From Flavobacterium sp. 1355 (GTDB lineage: Bacteria > Bacteroidota > Bacteroidia > Flavobacteriales > Flavobacteriaceae): 64,000 nucleotides of DNA. Positions 35,209 through 44,689 of this stretch are shown here, piece by piece; position 1 is the first letter of the stretch, and every line of letters starts with the position of its first letter. The notes beneath the pieces were generated by a model. That model did not search any database, was not told the origin of the DNA, and was given only the letters and a program-made list of their open reading frames with translations. Location: positions 62,001-126,000 of the forward strand of contig NZ_JAFICC010000002.1 in the NCBI RefSeq assembly GCF_017833415.1, given 5' to 3'. The translations under genes and the position numbers were made by a program.

Positions 35209-36438
35209 CTATTCCTCTTCCTTTTCAACAGCATCCTTATAATCAGGATACAGGAATTTATTATACGGAAATCTCGTGATATGAATCTGACGCACAGCTT
35301 CGTATACTGTTTCTCTAAATTCCTCAAAATTTTCTTTATTAGTTGCAGAGATAAATAAAGCATTATTCTGACCAACATTACTCATCCAGGTTTGTTTCCA
35401 TTCGTCTAGTGTATAATGTCTTCTTGTTTTTTCTGTAATCAGATCATCTTCATCTATTGTCAGGTGTTTATAGGCATCAATTTTATTAAAAACCATAATA
35501 GTTGGTTTGTCATTACTTTTGATATCTAACAAGGTTTGATTTACAGATTCAATATGATCTTCAAAATCCGGGTGAGAAATATCTACAACGTGCAAAAGCA
35601 GATCTGCTTCGCGAACCTCATCAAGTGTACTTTTAAAAGAATCTACCAATTGAGTTGGCAGTTTTCTAATAAACCCTACGGTATCAGAAAGTAAAAATGG
35701 TAAATTTTTAATCACCACTTTTCTAACTGTTGTATCAAGAGTTGCAAATAATTTATTCTCTACAAAAACATCGCTTTTTCCAATCGCATTCATCAAGGTC
35801 GATTTTCCAACATTGGTATAACCCACGAGTGCCACACGTACCATCGCACCACGATTACTACGCTGGATACTCATTTGTTTGTCGATTGTTTTGATTTTGT
35901 CTTTCAATAACGAAATCCTGTCACGTACAATACGTCTGTCGGTTTCAATCTCTGTTTCTCCGGGACCACGCATACCAATACCACCTTTCTGACGTTCTAA
36001 GTGCGTCCATAAGCCCGAAAGTCTTGGTAATAAATAGATACATTGCGCCAGTTCAACCTGTGTTCTTGCGTAAGACGTTTCGGCTCTTTGTGCAAAAATA
36101 TCCAGAATCAAATTGGTTCTGTCCAGAATTTTACAATCAATAATCCTTGAGATGTTCTTTTGTTGGGATGGCGACAATTCATCATCAAAAATCAGGGTCG
36201 AAATATTATTCTCTTTTACAAAAAGATTTATTTCATCTATTTTTCCTGTCCCGACAAAAGTCTTCGGATTGGGACGTTCCATTTTTTGCGAAAAGCGCTT
36301 AATTACTTCACCTCCTGCGGTAAAGGTCAAAAACTCTAATTCGTCTAAATATTCGTTAAGTTTTTCTTCACTTTGGTTTTGAGTTACAATACCGACAATG
36401 GCTGTTCGCTCAAAATTTATAACTTCTTTTTCTAACAT
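35209..36438 (-). CDS. hflX: Ribosome-associated GTPase HflX
   Basis: A 409-residue HflX. The N-terminal glycine-rich domain includes NPKTFVGTGKIDEI and GGIGMRGPGETEIETDRR; the GTPase has G1 VGYTNVGKSTLMNAI, G3 DTVGFIRKLP and G4 NKID. It splits or rescues stalled ribosomes, for example in heat shock. The C-terminal tail is rich in acidic residues. Confidence 0.95.
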   Translation of the reverse strand: MLEKEVINFERTAIVGIVTQNQSEEKLNEYLDELEFLTFTAGGEVIKRFSQKMERPNPKTFVGTGKIDEINLFVKENNISTLIFDDELSPSQQKNISRIIDCKILDRTNLILDIFAQRAETSYARTQVELAQCIYLLPRLSGLWTHLERQKGGIGMRGPGETEIETDRRIVRDRISLLKDKIKTIDKQMSIQRSNRGAMVRVALVGYTNVGKSTLMNAIGKSDVFVENKLFATLDTTVRKVVIKNLPFLLSDTVGFIRKLPTQLVDSFKSTLDEVREADLLLHVVDISHPDFEDHIESVNQTLLDIKSNDKPTIMVFNKIDAYKHLTIDEDDLITEKTRRHYTLDEWKQTWMSNVGQNNALFISATNKENFEEFRETVYEAVRQIHITRFPYNKFLYPDYKDAVEKEEE

Positions 36439-36536
36439 ATCTTTGAATAAGATGCAAATTTAATGATTTGTAAGCTATTACACTTACAGAATTTATATTT
36501 TAAGTACTATTTATGATATTTGGATAATATAAATAA

Positions 36537-36583
36537 AAACCCATCTAAAAATTAAGAAGCTTAACTTTTAAATGGGTTTAAAA
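36537..36583 (-). terminator. Terminator of the gene at 36598-37464
   Basis: AAACCCAT (36538-36545) and ATGGGTTT (36575-36582) form the outer stem with an inner AAGCTT palindrome; on the minus strand a T-rich run follows. Confidence 0.65.
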
Positions 36584-36597
36584 AAAGAGGGAAAAAA

Positions 36598-37464
36598 TTA
36601 TTCGTAAATAAAAGTTTTCTCTGTTTTTACAATTCCGTTTTCTTCTATTTGAGAACAGGAAATCGGGAAATTTAATTTATTGTATTTGTATTTTCTGCTT
36701 ATCGCAACCAATGCTGTTGACGACGGGCTGAAATTAACTTCATTATTATACGAAATTGTCTCAAAACTAAATTCGTCTTCATGATAGGAAATCATCGGAA
36801 CAATTATTTTATAATTATCTCCAAACAGATTCTGAACAATTAGTTGATCTACCGACTTTTTATCGTCGTAAGTAAATGTTTTAGAAATTTTATCTCCAAC
36901 CAGACCTTTATGTTTTGTAACATTATCGTTTACATAAACATATTCAATTTTTCCAATAATGGCTTTATTTCTATCTCGTGATGTACGTCTTACAATGATT
37001 CCGTTTTCAACTATGTATTCGATGTCATCTACCAGATTTTGGTGATTGGTACTTTTTTTAGTAGTTGCTTTTATTCGGGCACCTTCATATACAAAACTTA
37101 CTGTTTTAGTAATATAGTCATTACCCTCATGGTATTTATTTACAAATTTTATAATGTTATTATCTGCATCATAAGTGTAATTAGTAACTTCTTTCCAGTC
37201 GCTTCCAATTTTTTCTTTTACAGTCATATCCAGTAATCCATTTTTATTGTAAAAGAATTTCTGGATAACATCAGAGGTTGTGATTGTTTGGATTTTCCCA
37301 TCAGCAAATGCAATTGTTTTGTTTACAATTTCACCATCTTTATAATTCTGATAATTTGTTTTTACAATATTGATCTGCTTTAGCCTCACTGGGGGAGTGT
37401 CCTGACTATGCAACAAACATGGGAATACCATCATTAGGATGGCCAATAAGTAGATTTTTTTCAT
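36598..37464 (-). CDS. Secreted protein with YD-like repeats, function unknown
   Basis: A 288-residue protein with a signal peptide (LLAILMMVFPCLLHSQ). The body has short tyrosine-rich repeats such as FFYNKNGLLDM, YTYDADNNIIKF and YKYNKLNFPISC, resembling the YD/RHS-like strand pattern found in Bacteroidota surface or periplasmic proteins. No enzyme motif is seen. It has its own terminator. Low-information annotation. Confidence 0.6.
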   Translation of the reverse strand: MKKIYLLAILMMVFPCLLHSQDTPPVRLKQINIVKTNYQNYKDGEIVNKTIAFADGKIQTITTSDVIQKFFYNKNGLLDMTVKEKIGSDWKEVTNYTYDADNNIIKFVNKYHEGNDYITKTVSFVYEGARIKATTKKSTNHQNLVDDIEYIVENGIIVRRTSRDRNKAIIGKIEYVYVNDNVTKHKGLVGDKISKTFTYDDKKSVDQLIVQNLFGDNYKIIVPMISYHEDEFSFETISYNNEVNFSPSSTALVAISRKYKYNKLNFPISCSQIEENGIVKTEKTFIYE

Positions 37465-37599
37465 GGTATTTATATCGATTAGGGACGACCAAAATACAAA
37501 ATTCCTTTAAAAATCAACAGTATCGGGTTCAAAAAGTATTTATTTTTAAATAATTATCTAAAAACCAATGCTTTATTTTGACTATCAAAAAAGTTGTAG

Positions 37600-38949
37600 C
37601 TATTTTTCTCCAAAAATCCTTACATCATCAACCATAAAAGCACCGTTTAATGTTTTGTCTTTTCCGGAACCGATATACTTAAAGGCAATATTTATGTCTC
37701 CTTTATAGGATGATAAATCGATACCTCCAGAAGTTATAAACTGGCGTGTAGGTGTAGATAGATTTGCCATTTTTGCATTTAGCTTTGTCCATTTGGCTTT
37801 TGAGACATTCGAACCATCAAAATTTGTTGAGATATAAACTTCTAAAGTATTTAATGGTGAATCAACTTTTAAATCATGCTGGGCATTTCTAAACGATAAC
37901 ACAGCATTAGTATAACTGTCTAAATTAATTTTTGGCGAAATTAACCATACAATATTTTGGGCTGCAGTTGTACTTGTAGTATTGAATTCAGCATAACCAT
38001 TTCCCGAATATAGCATACTCTTCCATAATTTAGTTCCTTTTTCTACTACATTACTCCAGCCGGGAAGAGCAAAATTTACATTGTTTTTTACCGATTGAAA
38101 ATCTTCAGAAAACAACGGAACACTTCTTTTTCCATCCATTACAAGATCACTTTCGTATCGCGCCATTAATTGATAATCCGAACCATATTTTGTTAGTATC
38201 CCTCGTACTCTTCCGCTTCCTGTGGGAACTGGTCCAGATGCAAAATTTGCAAAACTACTAGTCCTGAAGATAATTTGATTTCCGGTTTTGTCTGTTAAAT
38301 TCCAATTTGTTGCTCCGCCAATATTATTAGATTCCTCAAAATAATGACGGCCAATTGCGGCTTCAGTAAACTGAACATTTTTAAGCTCAATCAAAGTATT
38401 TAATTTACTATCATTTAGTGCTTCTTCTATAGAAACAAATTCAACAAGTAGATTTTCATTAACAACTGTACATGAACCATTCAGCACATTTTTATAATCA
38501 TTTTGTGAAACTCTTCCAATCGTAGGGTCACCTGAGTTACTAACATACAAACTGCCTATTTGCAAACCGCCATAATTTAAATTGGTAAATTGGTTTTTGA
38601 GCTTGATGTAAACTTTGTTGCCTATTCTAAAATCTACATAAGTATTTGTTACATCTACAGGAACATTAAATCCTACAGCCGGTTTTCTGTCTGTAGCCAT
38701 TGTTTGCAGGTAAATCGTTTTAAAAAAGTTACCACCTTCATCTGTAGAGGTTACATATCCTTCAATAACATCATCAAAACTATATTGTTTTGGTACTGAT
38801 CCGGATAATTCTTTTACTTTTTCTACGGTTTGATTTACTGTCAGATTGGGTTGTGTACATTCTAATTTTGGAATTTCAACTTCCTTACTGCAAGCATATA
38901 AGAATAATAATGGTATTGCAAAAAAAGATTTTGAGAGCCTATTTTTCAT
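37600..38949 (-). CDS. DUF5689 domain lipoprotein, partner of the TonB receptor
   Basis: A 449-residue lipoprotein (LLFLYACSKE, Cys at about 20). The N-terminal half fits DUF5689 (NLTVNQTVEKVKELSG, DVIEGYVTSTDEGGNFFKTI), an OB-like surface domain. The C-terminal ~170 residues resemble a choice-of-anchor J/jelly-roll domain (FSEDFQSVKNNVNFALPGWS and NGAFMVDDVRIFGEK). It lies 21 bp after the TonB receptor on the same strand, so it is probably its surface-exposed partner, taking the place of a SusD. Substrate unknown. Confidence 0.75.
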   Translation of the reverse strand: MKNRLSKSFFAIPLLFLYACSKEVEIPKLECTQPNLTVNQTVEKVKELSGSVPKQYSFDDVIEGYVTSTDEGGNFFKTIYLQTMATDRKPAVGFNVPVDVTNTYVDFRIGNKVYIKLKNQFTNLNYGGLQIGSLYVSNSGDPTIGRVSQNDYKNVLNGSCTVVNENLLVEFVSIEEALNDSKLNTLIELKNVQFTEAAIGRHYFEESNNIGGATNWNLTDKTGNQIIFRTSSFANFASGPVPTGSGRVRGILTKYGSDYQLMARYESDLVMDGKRSVPLFSEDFQSVKNNVNFALPGWSNVVEKGTKLWKSMLYSGNGYAEFNTTSTTAAQNIVWLISPKINLDSYTNAVLSFRNAQHDLKVDSPLNTLEVYISTNFDGSNVSKAKWTKLNAKMANLSTPTRQFITSGGIDLSSYKGDINIAFKYIGSGKDKTLNGAFMVDDVRIFGEK

Positions 38950-38970
38950 ATTATGAAGTGTTTTAAAATT

Positions 38971-41799
38971 TTATAAATTAATACTTATGTTTACGAAATA
39001 AGTTCTTCCGTATCCATAGAAATATTTCGGTCCAAACGATGGCGTACCACTAGAAATATCCTGACTAAGAGCCCTGAAATTGGCATTACGTGCCTGTTCA
39101 AATCCTCCGGTTTTATAAGAAACATTCAGAACATTATTGACGCTTGCAAATAGTCCGACATATTTTCCAAATACATGCCACGATTTACCTCCGGAAATAT
39201 TTAATAAAGAAACCGGATTAAATTTCTCCTGTTTTAATAACGTTTTTGCTTGTTCTTCTGTTGCTTCGGGAAATATCAAACCGTTTTTAGAATTTTTATA
39301 GAAACGATCTGTTCTGGCAATAGGCGAAACATCAATATAACTTTCCGCCAGATAATTAATATTGGCGCTGAGCCACCAAAATTTTGGATTCCGATATTCC
39401 AGACCAAACGAGTATGCCTGTTGTGGCATTCCTGGCTGCTTGTAATTTTTAAGATGCGATTTTCCAAAATCAAAAGTCGCCTGCGCATTTTCTTTAACTG
39501 CATTTGCATCGTTGGTTATAGAGACATTCGGGTTACTATTATAAGTATAATTGCCATATGCAGCAGAAAAAGTAGTTTTTAAAGTCGCTGAAACCTGATA
39601 ATCAAAACTCAGTTCGGCTCCAATATTTTTCTTGTCAAGATGAGTTAACGTTTGTGTCACAAAAGCATCGGTATTATTATAACCCGCGCCTTTGTCAAAG
39701 ATTCCTTCTGCATAAAAAAAGGATGTTTTGGTGGTGTTTTTTATTAAAGTAAAATATGCCGTCGCCCTAACCTTAAGTTTAGGCGAACGATATACATAAT
39801 TTCCTTCTGCACTGCTAATGTTTTCATTTTCAATTCCGTCCACGACAGAATTATTGAGGCGTGAATTTGAAAAAGTATTTCGAAGTGAAGGCGCTCTCGT
39901 AAGATGCATTCCGTTAAAATACAACCATTCTTTTCCTGAAATTTTACAGGTCAGTCCGCCCTTGAAGCCGAAATTTTCAAAATTAACTTTTTGACTTTTC
40001 CCAAGTGATGTTGTGGGATAGATACCGTTTTGATACAATCCTTCTCTTTGATAATCTGTAACAGAATAAGATTGTCCCACATATAAATCTATTTTTTTAT
40101 AATTGAATTTAAATTGTGTGAATGCATCTATTGTCGTTGCCAGAAGATTATAATTATATCCATAAGTATCGCCCTCTTTTACCAGACGATTTGGATTTTG
40201 CAGATCAGATTGTGCCTGATCACCGCTGTAAAAAGAATCTATATCTTCAAAATATAAACCTCCCAGTAAATCTAAAAGGTTCTGAAACTGATGTGATCTC
40301 AGGTTTCTAAAGGTAACTCCACTGTCAAAAGAACTGTTTTCTGTGAGCTTAATATTTAAGTTTGTATTGGCTGCAAAAGTTTTATCATCTGTTCGGTCTT
40401 CATACAACACATAATGACTTTGGGCAGGCTCATAACCCGAAACTTTCCCGTTATTTGTCATTGGCTTCTGGTTCGTTTTATACATTGCTTCCCAGTCAAT
40501 TTGAGAATTCTCCAAAAACAGTTCTTCACTCTCTTCTGCCTTTGCATAATCTGGAGTATATGCTCCCGAAAACTCTCCATTATCTTTTGCATAGAGTGAC
40601 GTATAATAGCTGGGTAGTTTTCGGTAATAAACCGGATCCGGGCTGTTTGTATTTTGATAATCAATATTAGTATTCCCTATTTTACCAAACTGGTACATGA
40701 CACTGGAATTGAGATTTGCTTTTTCATTTATCTTAAAATAATGATTAAGCATCAGGAGGGGTTCCTCGATGTTTTTGACGCGTGCATTTCTCTTTTCGCC
40801 ATTTTGCCAGCCCCAATACGAATTATATTTATTATTTGTTAGTGCATTGACTTCATTTGTATTAGCAGAATTTTTTCCGTGTGAGTTTGGGGTATAAAAT
40901 CCTGTAAAATTAAAAGAATGCTTATTGTTTAATTTTCTTTCAACACTTATAAAAAAAGATTCGGCATCAAGATTTGTACCTTCAAAATACCCTTCATTTC
41001 CAATTCTTTTACCCGCCGAGACTGCATAAGCCCAACCCGAAGAATTCATGCCCGAAGCATAGGTACCGATTGCCCGCCAATTATATGTTGTATTACTTCC
41101 TGAGAATGAGACCTTTCCTCCTTTTCTATAACCAGAAGCGCGTGTATAAATTTGCTGTGTTCCTAATATGCCGCCAAAAGTATAATCTGAAGCAGCAGCA
41201 CCAACTGAAAATTCCTGATTTTTAAGAACATCATTTAATCCTCCCCAATTTCCCCATTGTGGTCTTCCGTCATAAATTTTATTCATCGGCATTCCGTTAA
41301 GCATCATGGTTCCGTTCTCACTGTCTAAGCCGCGCACTTTAAATCGGGCTTGTCCCCAACTAAAAGCTGAGGCCTGAAAAAAGGCATCTTTTGAAGATTG
41401 TAATAGTCCCGAAGTCATTTCAGAAGAACTATTATCGTCCGTGAGATCACTTTCTAATAATGAAATTAAAGCGCCGGGGATTTCGTCAGAAAAATTGTCT
41501 TCAAGCTGCAAAACTCCAAGATTAGTATCTGAATTTAAATTAACTTTTAAAAGCAGATCTTTATATCCGTTACTGTGCAATAAAAGTAATTGCTCTCCTT
41601 TGAGAGAAACATGAAGTGCAAATTTTCCGTTTGCTTTGGTAAGCTGTGTAACAGAAGAATTCTGAATGCTGACGACTACATTTCCTAATGGATTTTGTGT
41701 TTTTGCATCTATTACTATTCCTGAAATAGTAGTTTCCTGTTGTGCAAAAACATGTGTGAAAGGCAATAAAATAAAAAAAATCAAGTACTTTTTTCTCAT
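38971..41799 (-). CDS. TonB-dependent outer-membrane receptor
   Basis: A 942-residue receptor. Signal peptide (LLPFTHVFAQQ), an N-terminal carboxypeptidase-like regulatory domain (TTISGIVIDAKTQNPLGNVV, about 20-105), a plug domain (FKVRGLDSENGTMMLNGMPM), and a C-terminal 22-strand barrel region ending in YFVNISINL. It imports a substrate across the outer membrane using TonB energy. No SusD neighbour; the DUF5689 lipoprotein follows. No iron-box or metal motif can be read near the promoter, so the substrate is open. Confidence 0.9.
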   Translation of the reverse strand: MRKKYLIFFILLPFTHVFAQQETTISGIVIDAKTQNPLGNVVVSIQNSSVTQLTKANGKFALHVSLKGEQLLLLHSNGYKDLLLKVNLNSDTNLGVLQLEDNFSDEIPGALISLLESDLTDDNSSSEMTSGLLQSSKDAFFQASAFSWGQARFKVRGLDSENGTMMLNGMPMNKIYDGRPQWGNWGGLNDVLKNQEFSVGAAASDYTFGGILGTQQIYTRASGYRKGGKVSFSGSNTTYNWRAIGTYASGMNSSGWAYAVSAGKRIGNEGYFEGTNLDAESFFISVERKLNNKHSFNFTGFYTPNSHGKNSANTNEVNALTNNKYNSYWGWQNGEKRNARVKNIEEPLLMLNHYFKINEKANLNSSVMYQFGKIGNTNIDYQNTNSPDPVYYRKLPSYYTSLYAKDNGEFSGAYTPDYAKAEESEELFLENSQIDWEAMYKTNQKPMTNNGKVSGYEPAQSHYVLYEDRTDDKTFAANTNLNIKLTENSSFDSGVTFRNLRSHQFQNLLDLLGGLYFEDIDSFYSGDQAQSDLQNPNRLVKEGDTYGYNYNLLATTIDAFTQFKFNYKKIDLYVGQSYSVTDYQREGLYQNGIYPTTSLGKSQKVNFENFGFKGGLTCKISGKEWLYFNGMHLTRAPSLRNTFSNSRLNNSVVDGIENENISSAEGNYVYRSPKLKVRATAYFTLIKNTTKTSFFYAEGIFDKGAGYNNTDAFVTQTLTHLDKKNIGAELSFDYQVSATLKTTFSAAYGNYTYNSNPNVSITNDANAVKENAQATFDFGKSHLKNYKQPGMPQQAYSFGLEYRNPKFWWLSANINYLAESYIDVSPIARTDRFYKNSKNGLIFPEATEEQAKTLLKQEKFNPVSLLNISGGKSWHVFGKYVGLFASVNNVLNVSYKTGGFEQARNANFRALSQDISSGTPSFGPKYFYGYGRTYFVNISINL

Positions 41800-42040
41800 A
41801 AAAAAACACCAATTAACTTTGGTAAAATGTTAGTATTAAAATGTTTAGAATAAACATTCTGTTCATTTACATCAAAGGATAAACTGGTTTTTGGAATACC
41901 GTATTTAATTCAAAGATAAATAATATTAATTATTATCATAATTTTCTTGTTAAATTAATTTTAAAAACAAAATAACTTTCTGTTATTTTATAAATAAGTC
42001 ATTTATTAAATAATAATTTATTTGATTTTGTAAATCCTAT

Positions 42041-43255
42041 TTAAGTGGTTCTGATCTTAGAAACCATAAAAGCAATTAATACACCAAAAATCCCGATAAA
42101 AGCAAAAGAGAACTGAAGTCCAAAGTTTTGTGCAATATGTCCTATTACGGGAGGTCCCATTAAAAAACCGAGAAAACTAACACTTGAAACAATAGTTAGC
42201 GCTTCTCCGGGAGGAACAGTCGGATTTTTTCCGGCCATACTGTAAACAGTCGGAACAATTGTAGCGACACCCAGGCCTACAAGCATAAAAGCAATTGTAC
42301 AAGGTATAATATAAGGAAGAAAAACTGCAGTAAAAAGTCCGCCAGAAATCATAACGCCGCTAATTTGCATAACACGCTCACGTCCAAATTTATTGATTAG
42401 TCCATCACCTAAGAATCGTCCGCTGGCCATCATAATCATAAAAGAAGTGTAACCTAAAATTACCAAAGGCCCAGGAGCCTGTACAATGTCTTTAAAGTAT
42501 ACGCCGCTCCAGTCAAACATTACACCTTCGCTCGCCATGCTGCAAAAACCTATTACACCGAGCCATAGCAAAGCACTGTCTGGCTTGGTAAATAACTTTT
42601 TCTTTTGTCCTTTGTCTTTTAGTTTTTCTTTTGCTCTGATCAAAAATTTAAAATTAAAGGCAACCATAATGACTACAATTCCCCCTACTATTAAGAAATG
42701 GTGCAACGGGGTTAAATTTAAAGCCAGCATTCCTAATCCTACCAACGCACCAGTAAATCCTGCAAAACTCCACATACCGTGAAAGGAAGACATAATGGTT
42801 TTCTTAAAAAGAACTTCGGTATAAACGCCCTGAGTATTTACGGCAATATTGGCCAGATTTCCGAATAAGCCAAACATAAATAATCCCAAAGACAATTGTA
42901 GTGCTGTCGTTGCCAACCCTAAATTTGCCAGACATAAAACATACATTATTAAAGAAAAAACCAAAATGCGGTGGCTGCCAAATTTGGTTACCATTTTTCC
43001 CGAAAAAGGCATTACGACCAATTGCCCCATTGGCAAAGCAAAAAGTATGGAACCTAAGTCTCCTTCGGTCAAATGTAATGCTGTTTTAATATCCGGAATC
43101 CGGCTGGCCCAGGTGGCAAAACTCAAACCCATTCCAAAATAAAACGTTCCAACGGCAAAACGAATTCTCTTCAAATAAGAAGCTTTTGCTTCTCTAAAGA
43201 CTTTTTTGATTTTTCCTTTTGTCTGGAAAAGTGATAACGGATTAAAATCTATCAA
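42041..43255 (-). CDS. MFS transporter (YbjJ-like)
   Basis: A 404-residue protein with twelve predicted membrane helices. It has the YbjJ-type start FATWASRIPDIKTALHLT, LGSILFALPMGQLVVMPFSG, and a loop MVTKFGSHRIL after helix 2, plus the second-half GDGLINKFGRERVMQ loop. It probably moves a small metabolite or sugar; the substrate is unknown. It is a single gene on the minus strand. Confidence 0.8.
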   Translation of the reverse strand: MIDFNPLSLFQTKGKIKKVFREAKASYLKRIRFAVGTFYFGMGLSFATWASRIPDIKTALHLTEGDLGSILFALPMGQLVVMPFSGKMVTKFGSHRILVFSLIMYVLCLANLGLATTALQLSLGLFMFGLFGNLANIAVNTQGVYTEVLFKKTIMSSFHGMWSFAGFTGALVGLGMLALNLTPLHHFLIVGGIVVIMVAFNFKFLIRAKEKLKDKGQKKKLFTKPDSALLWLGVIGFCSMASEGVMFDWSGVYFKDIVQAPGPLVILGYTSFMIMMASGRFLGDGLINKFGRERVMQISGVMISGGLFTAVFLPYIIPCTIAFMLVGLGVATIVPTVYSMAGKNPTVPPGEALTIVSSVSFLGFLMGPPVIGHIAQNFGLQFSFAFIGIFGVLIAFMVSKIRTT

Positions 43256-43392
43256 AGCTTACATTTTTTGGGTTTACTACTATAAAAATACTAAAAACTT
43301 TTTTATAGACTATTTATATCCTGCAGTTCCCCTATTTATAACGTTATTGTTTATAAATTGGATATTTGTTATGAAAAAAATGTATGGTTTTT

Positions 43393-43484
43393 CGCCACAG
43401 ATTGAAATGACTTTTTAATTAAGGCTGCCACGAATTAAATTGAAAAAAAATAGCGGAAATTCGTGAAATTCGTGGCAAAAACCT
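43393..43484. repeat. Palindromic intergenic element (GCCACAG/ATTCGTGGC type)
   Basis: GCCACAGATT begins the element, followed by CTGCCACGAATT and, at the right, GGAAATTCGTGAAATTCGTGGC. Arms are imperfect complements of each other. It fits the family seen at 15737, 32990 and 44543. Confidence 0.65.
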
Positions 43485-43485
43485 T

Positions 43486-44526
43486 TTACAAATCAATTAC
43501 TTTTTTCTGTTCATTACTTGCAATTGAAGCTTCTATAATCTGCATTACTTTTACGCCATCCTCTGCTGTAACAGGTTCTGCTTTATTGTTTGCAATTGCA
43601 TCATAAACTCCATCAAAAAAACTGAAATAGTTACCCTTGAGTGTTGGCACTTTTTCACGAATTTCTTTTCCGTCGATTTCTGTATGCAAAAATCCCTGCA
43701 TCGTTTCGGATTCTGTTCCCCAGGAATCTAAATTTGGTTTTTTACCCAATTTTAATTCATCTTCCTGAACATCTCCACGAGGCTTTAAAAAAGATCCTTT
43801 CTTACCGTGAATCGTATAAGCGGGATTTGCTTCTCTCACAAAAAAACTGGCCTTTAGCCTGACTCTAAAATTAGTGTAGATTAATAATAAATCGATCCAG
43901 TCATCTACTAATGAATTTTCTCTGGTAATTCTGATATCGCCAAAAACAGATTTTGGAAAACCAAATAACGCTATTGCCTGATCTATTAAATGCGGGCCTA
44001 AATCTTTTAGAATTCCTGCACCGTCATTGGCCGTTTCTTTGTGCGCTTTTGGACTCAATACAGGATTATATCTGTCAAAATGAAATTCGGCTTCAACCAG
44101 ATCTCCCAAAACTCCGTCATTTATTATTTTCTGAATGGTTTTGAAATCACTATCCCAGCGTCTGTTCTGAAAAACAGCCAATTTTAAGCCTTTTTCCTGA
44201 GCGATTTTAGCTAATTCTTCTGCTTCGCCCACGGTTGTTGTAAATGCTTTTTCTACAACGGCATGTTTCCCTGCCAAAAGCACTTTTTTTGCATATTCGT
44301 AATGGGTTCCGACCGGTGTATTTACAATAACCAGATCGACATCATCTGCTAATAATTCCTCAATTGAAGCATAACTTTTTACATATGGATAATCTTCCTG
44401 AATGAGTTTTTTGCTTCGTTCCCAGGAACCTAATAATTCAAAACCCTGATGAATATCTAAAAAAGGAGCGTGAAATACTTTTCCCGACATTCCGTATGAT
44501 AATAACGCTGTTTTTATTTTTTGCAT
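43486..44526 (-). CDS. Gfo/Idh/MocA-family oxidoreductase (YdgJ/YhhX-like)
   Basis: A 346-residue NAD(P)-binding oxidoreductase: N-terminal Rossmann segment LLSYGMSGKVFHAPFLDIH, the NTPVGTHYEYAKKVLLAGKH motif, EKAFTTT (catalytic EKP-like), and a C-terminal alpha/beta domain with GILKDLGPHLIDQAIALFG. It likely oxidises a sugar or sugar derivative in the cytosol. It sits between two long palindromes and is not in an operon. Confidence 0.85.
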   Translation of the reverse strand: MQKIKTALLSYGMSGKVFHAPFLDIHQGFELLGSWERSKKLIQEDYPYVKSYASIEELLADDVDLVIVNTPVGTHYEYAKKVLLAGKHAVVEKAFTTTVGEAEELAKIAQEKGLKLAVFQNRRWDSDFKTIQKIINDGVLGDLVEAEFHFDRYNPVLSPKAHKETANDGAGILKDLGPHLIDQAIALFGFPKSVFGDIRITRENSLVDDWIDLLLIYTNFRVRLKASFFVREANPAYTIHGKKGSFLKPRGDVQEDELKLGKKPNLDSWGTESETMQGFLHTEIDGKEIREKVPTLKGNYFSFFDGVYDAIANNKAEPVTAEDGVKVMQIIEASIASNEQKKVIDL

Positions 44527-44542
44527 TTTGTATATGTTTTTC

Positions 44543-44685
44543 TGCCACAGATTATAGGATTAAAATGATTTTGTTTGCCACAAATTTCGCTAATTTTTTA
44601 TTCAGTTTGAGCTCAATTTAATTGGGGAAATTCGTGAAATTCAAGGCAACTTTTAAAAAAATAATTTTAATCCTATAATCTTTGA
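44543..44685. repeat. Double nested palindrome
   Basis: An outer pair, CAGATTATAGGATTAAAAT and ATTTTAATCCTATAATCTTTG, encloses an inner pair, GCCACAAATTTCGC and GAAATTCGTGAAATTCAAGGC. One element appears to sit inside another of a different family, which is expected of mobile non-coding repeats. Confidence 0.7.
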
Positions 44686-44689
44686 CTAT

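Noticed and set aside
36598..37464. RHS-type toxin
   Set aside because: The YD-like repeats are few and short, a signal peptide is present, and there is no core-associated domain or toxin tip.
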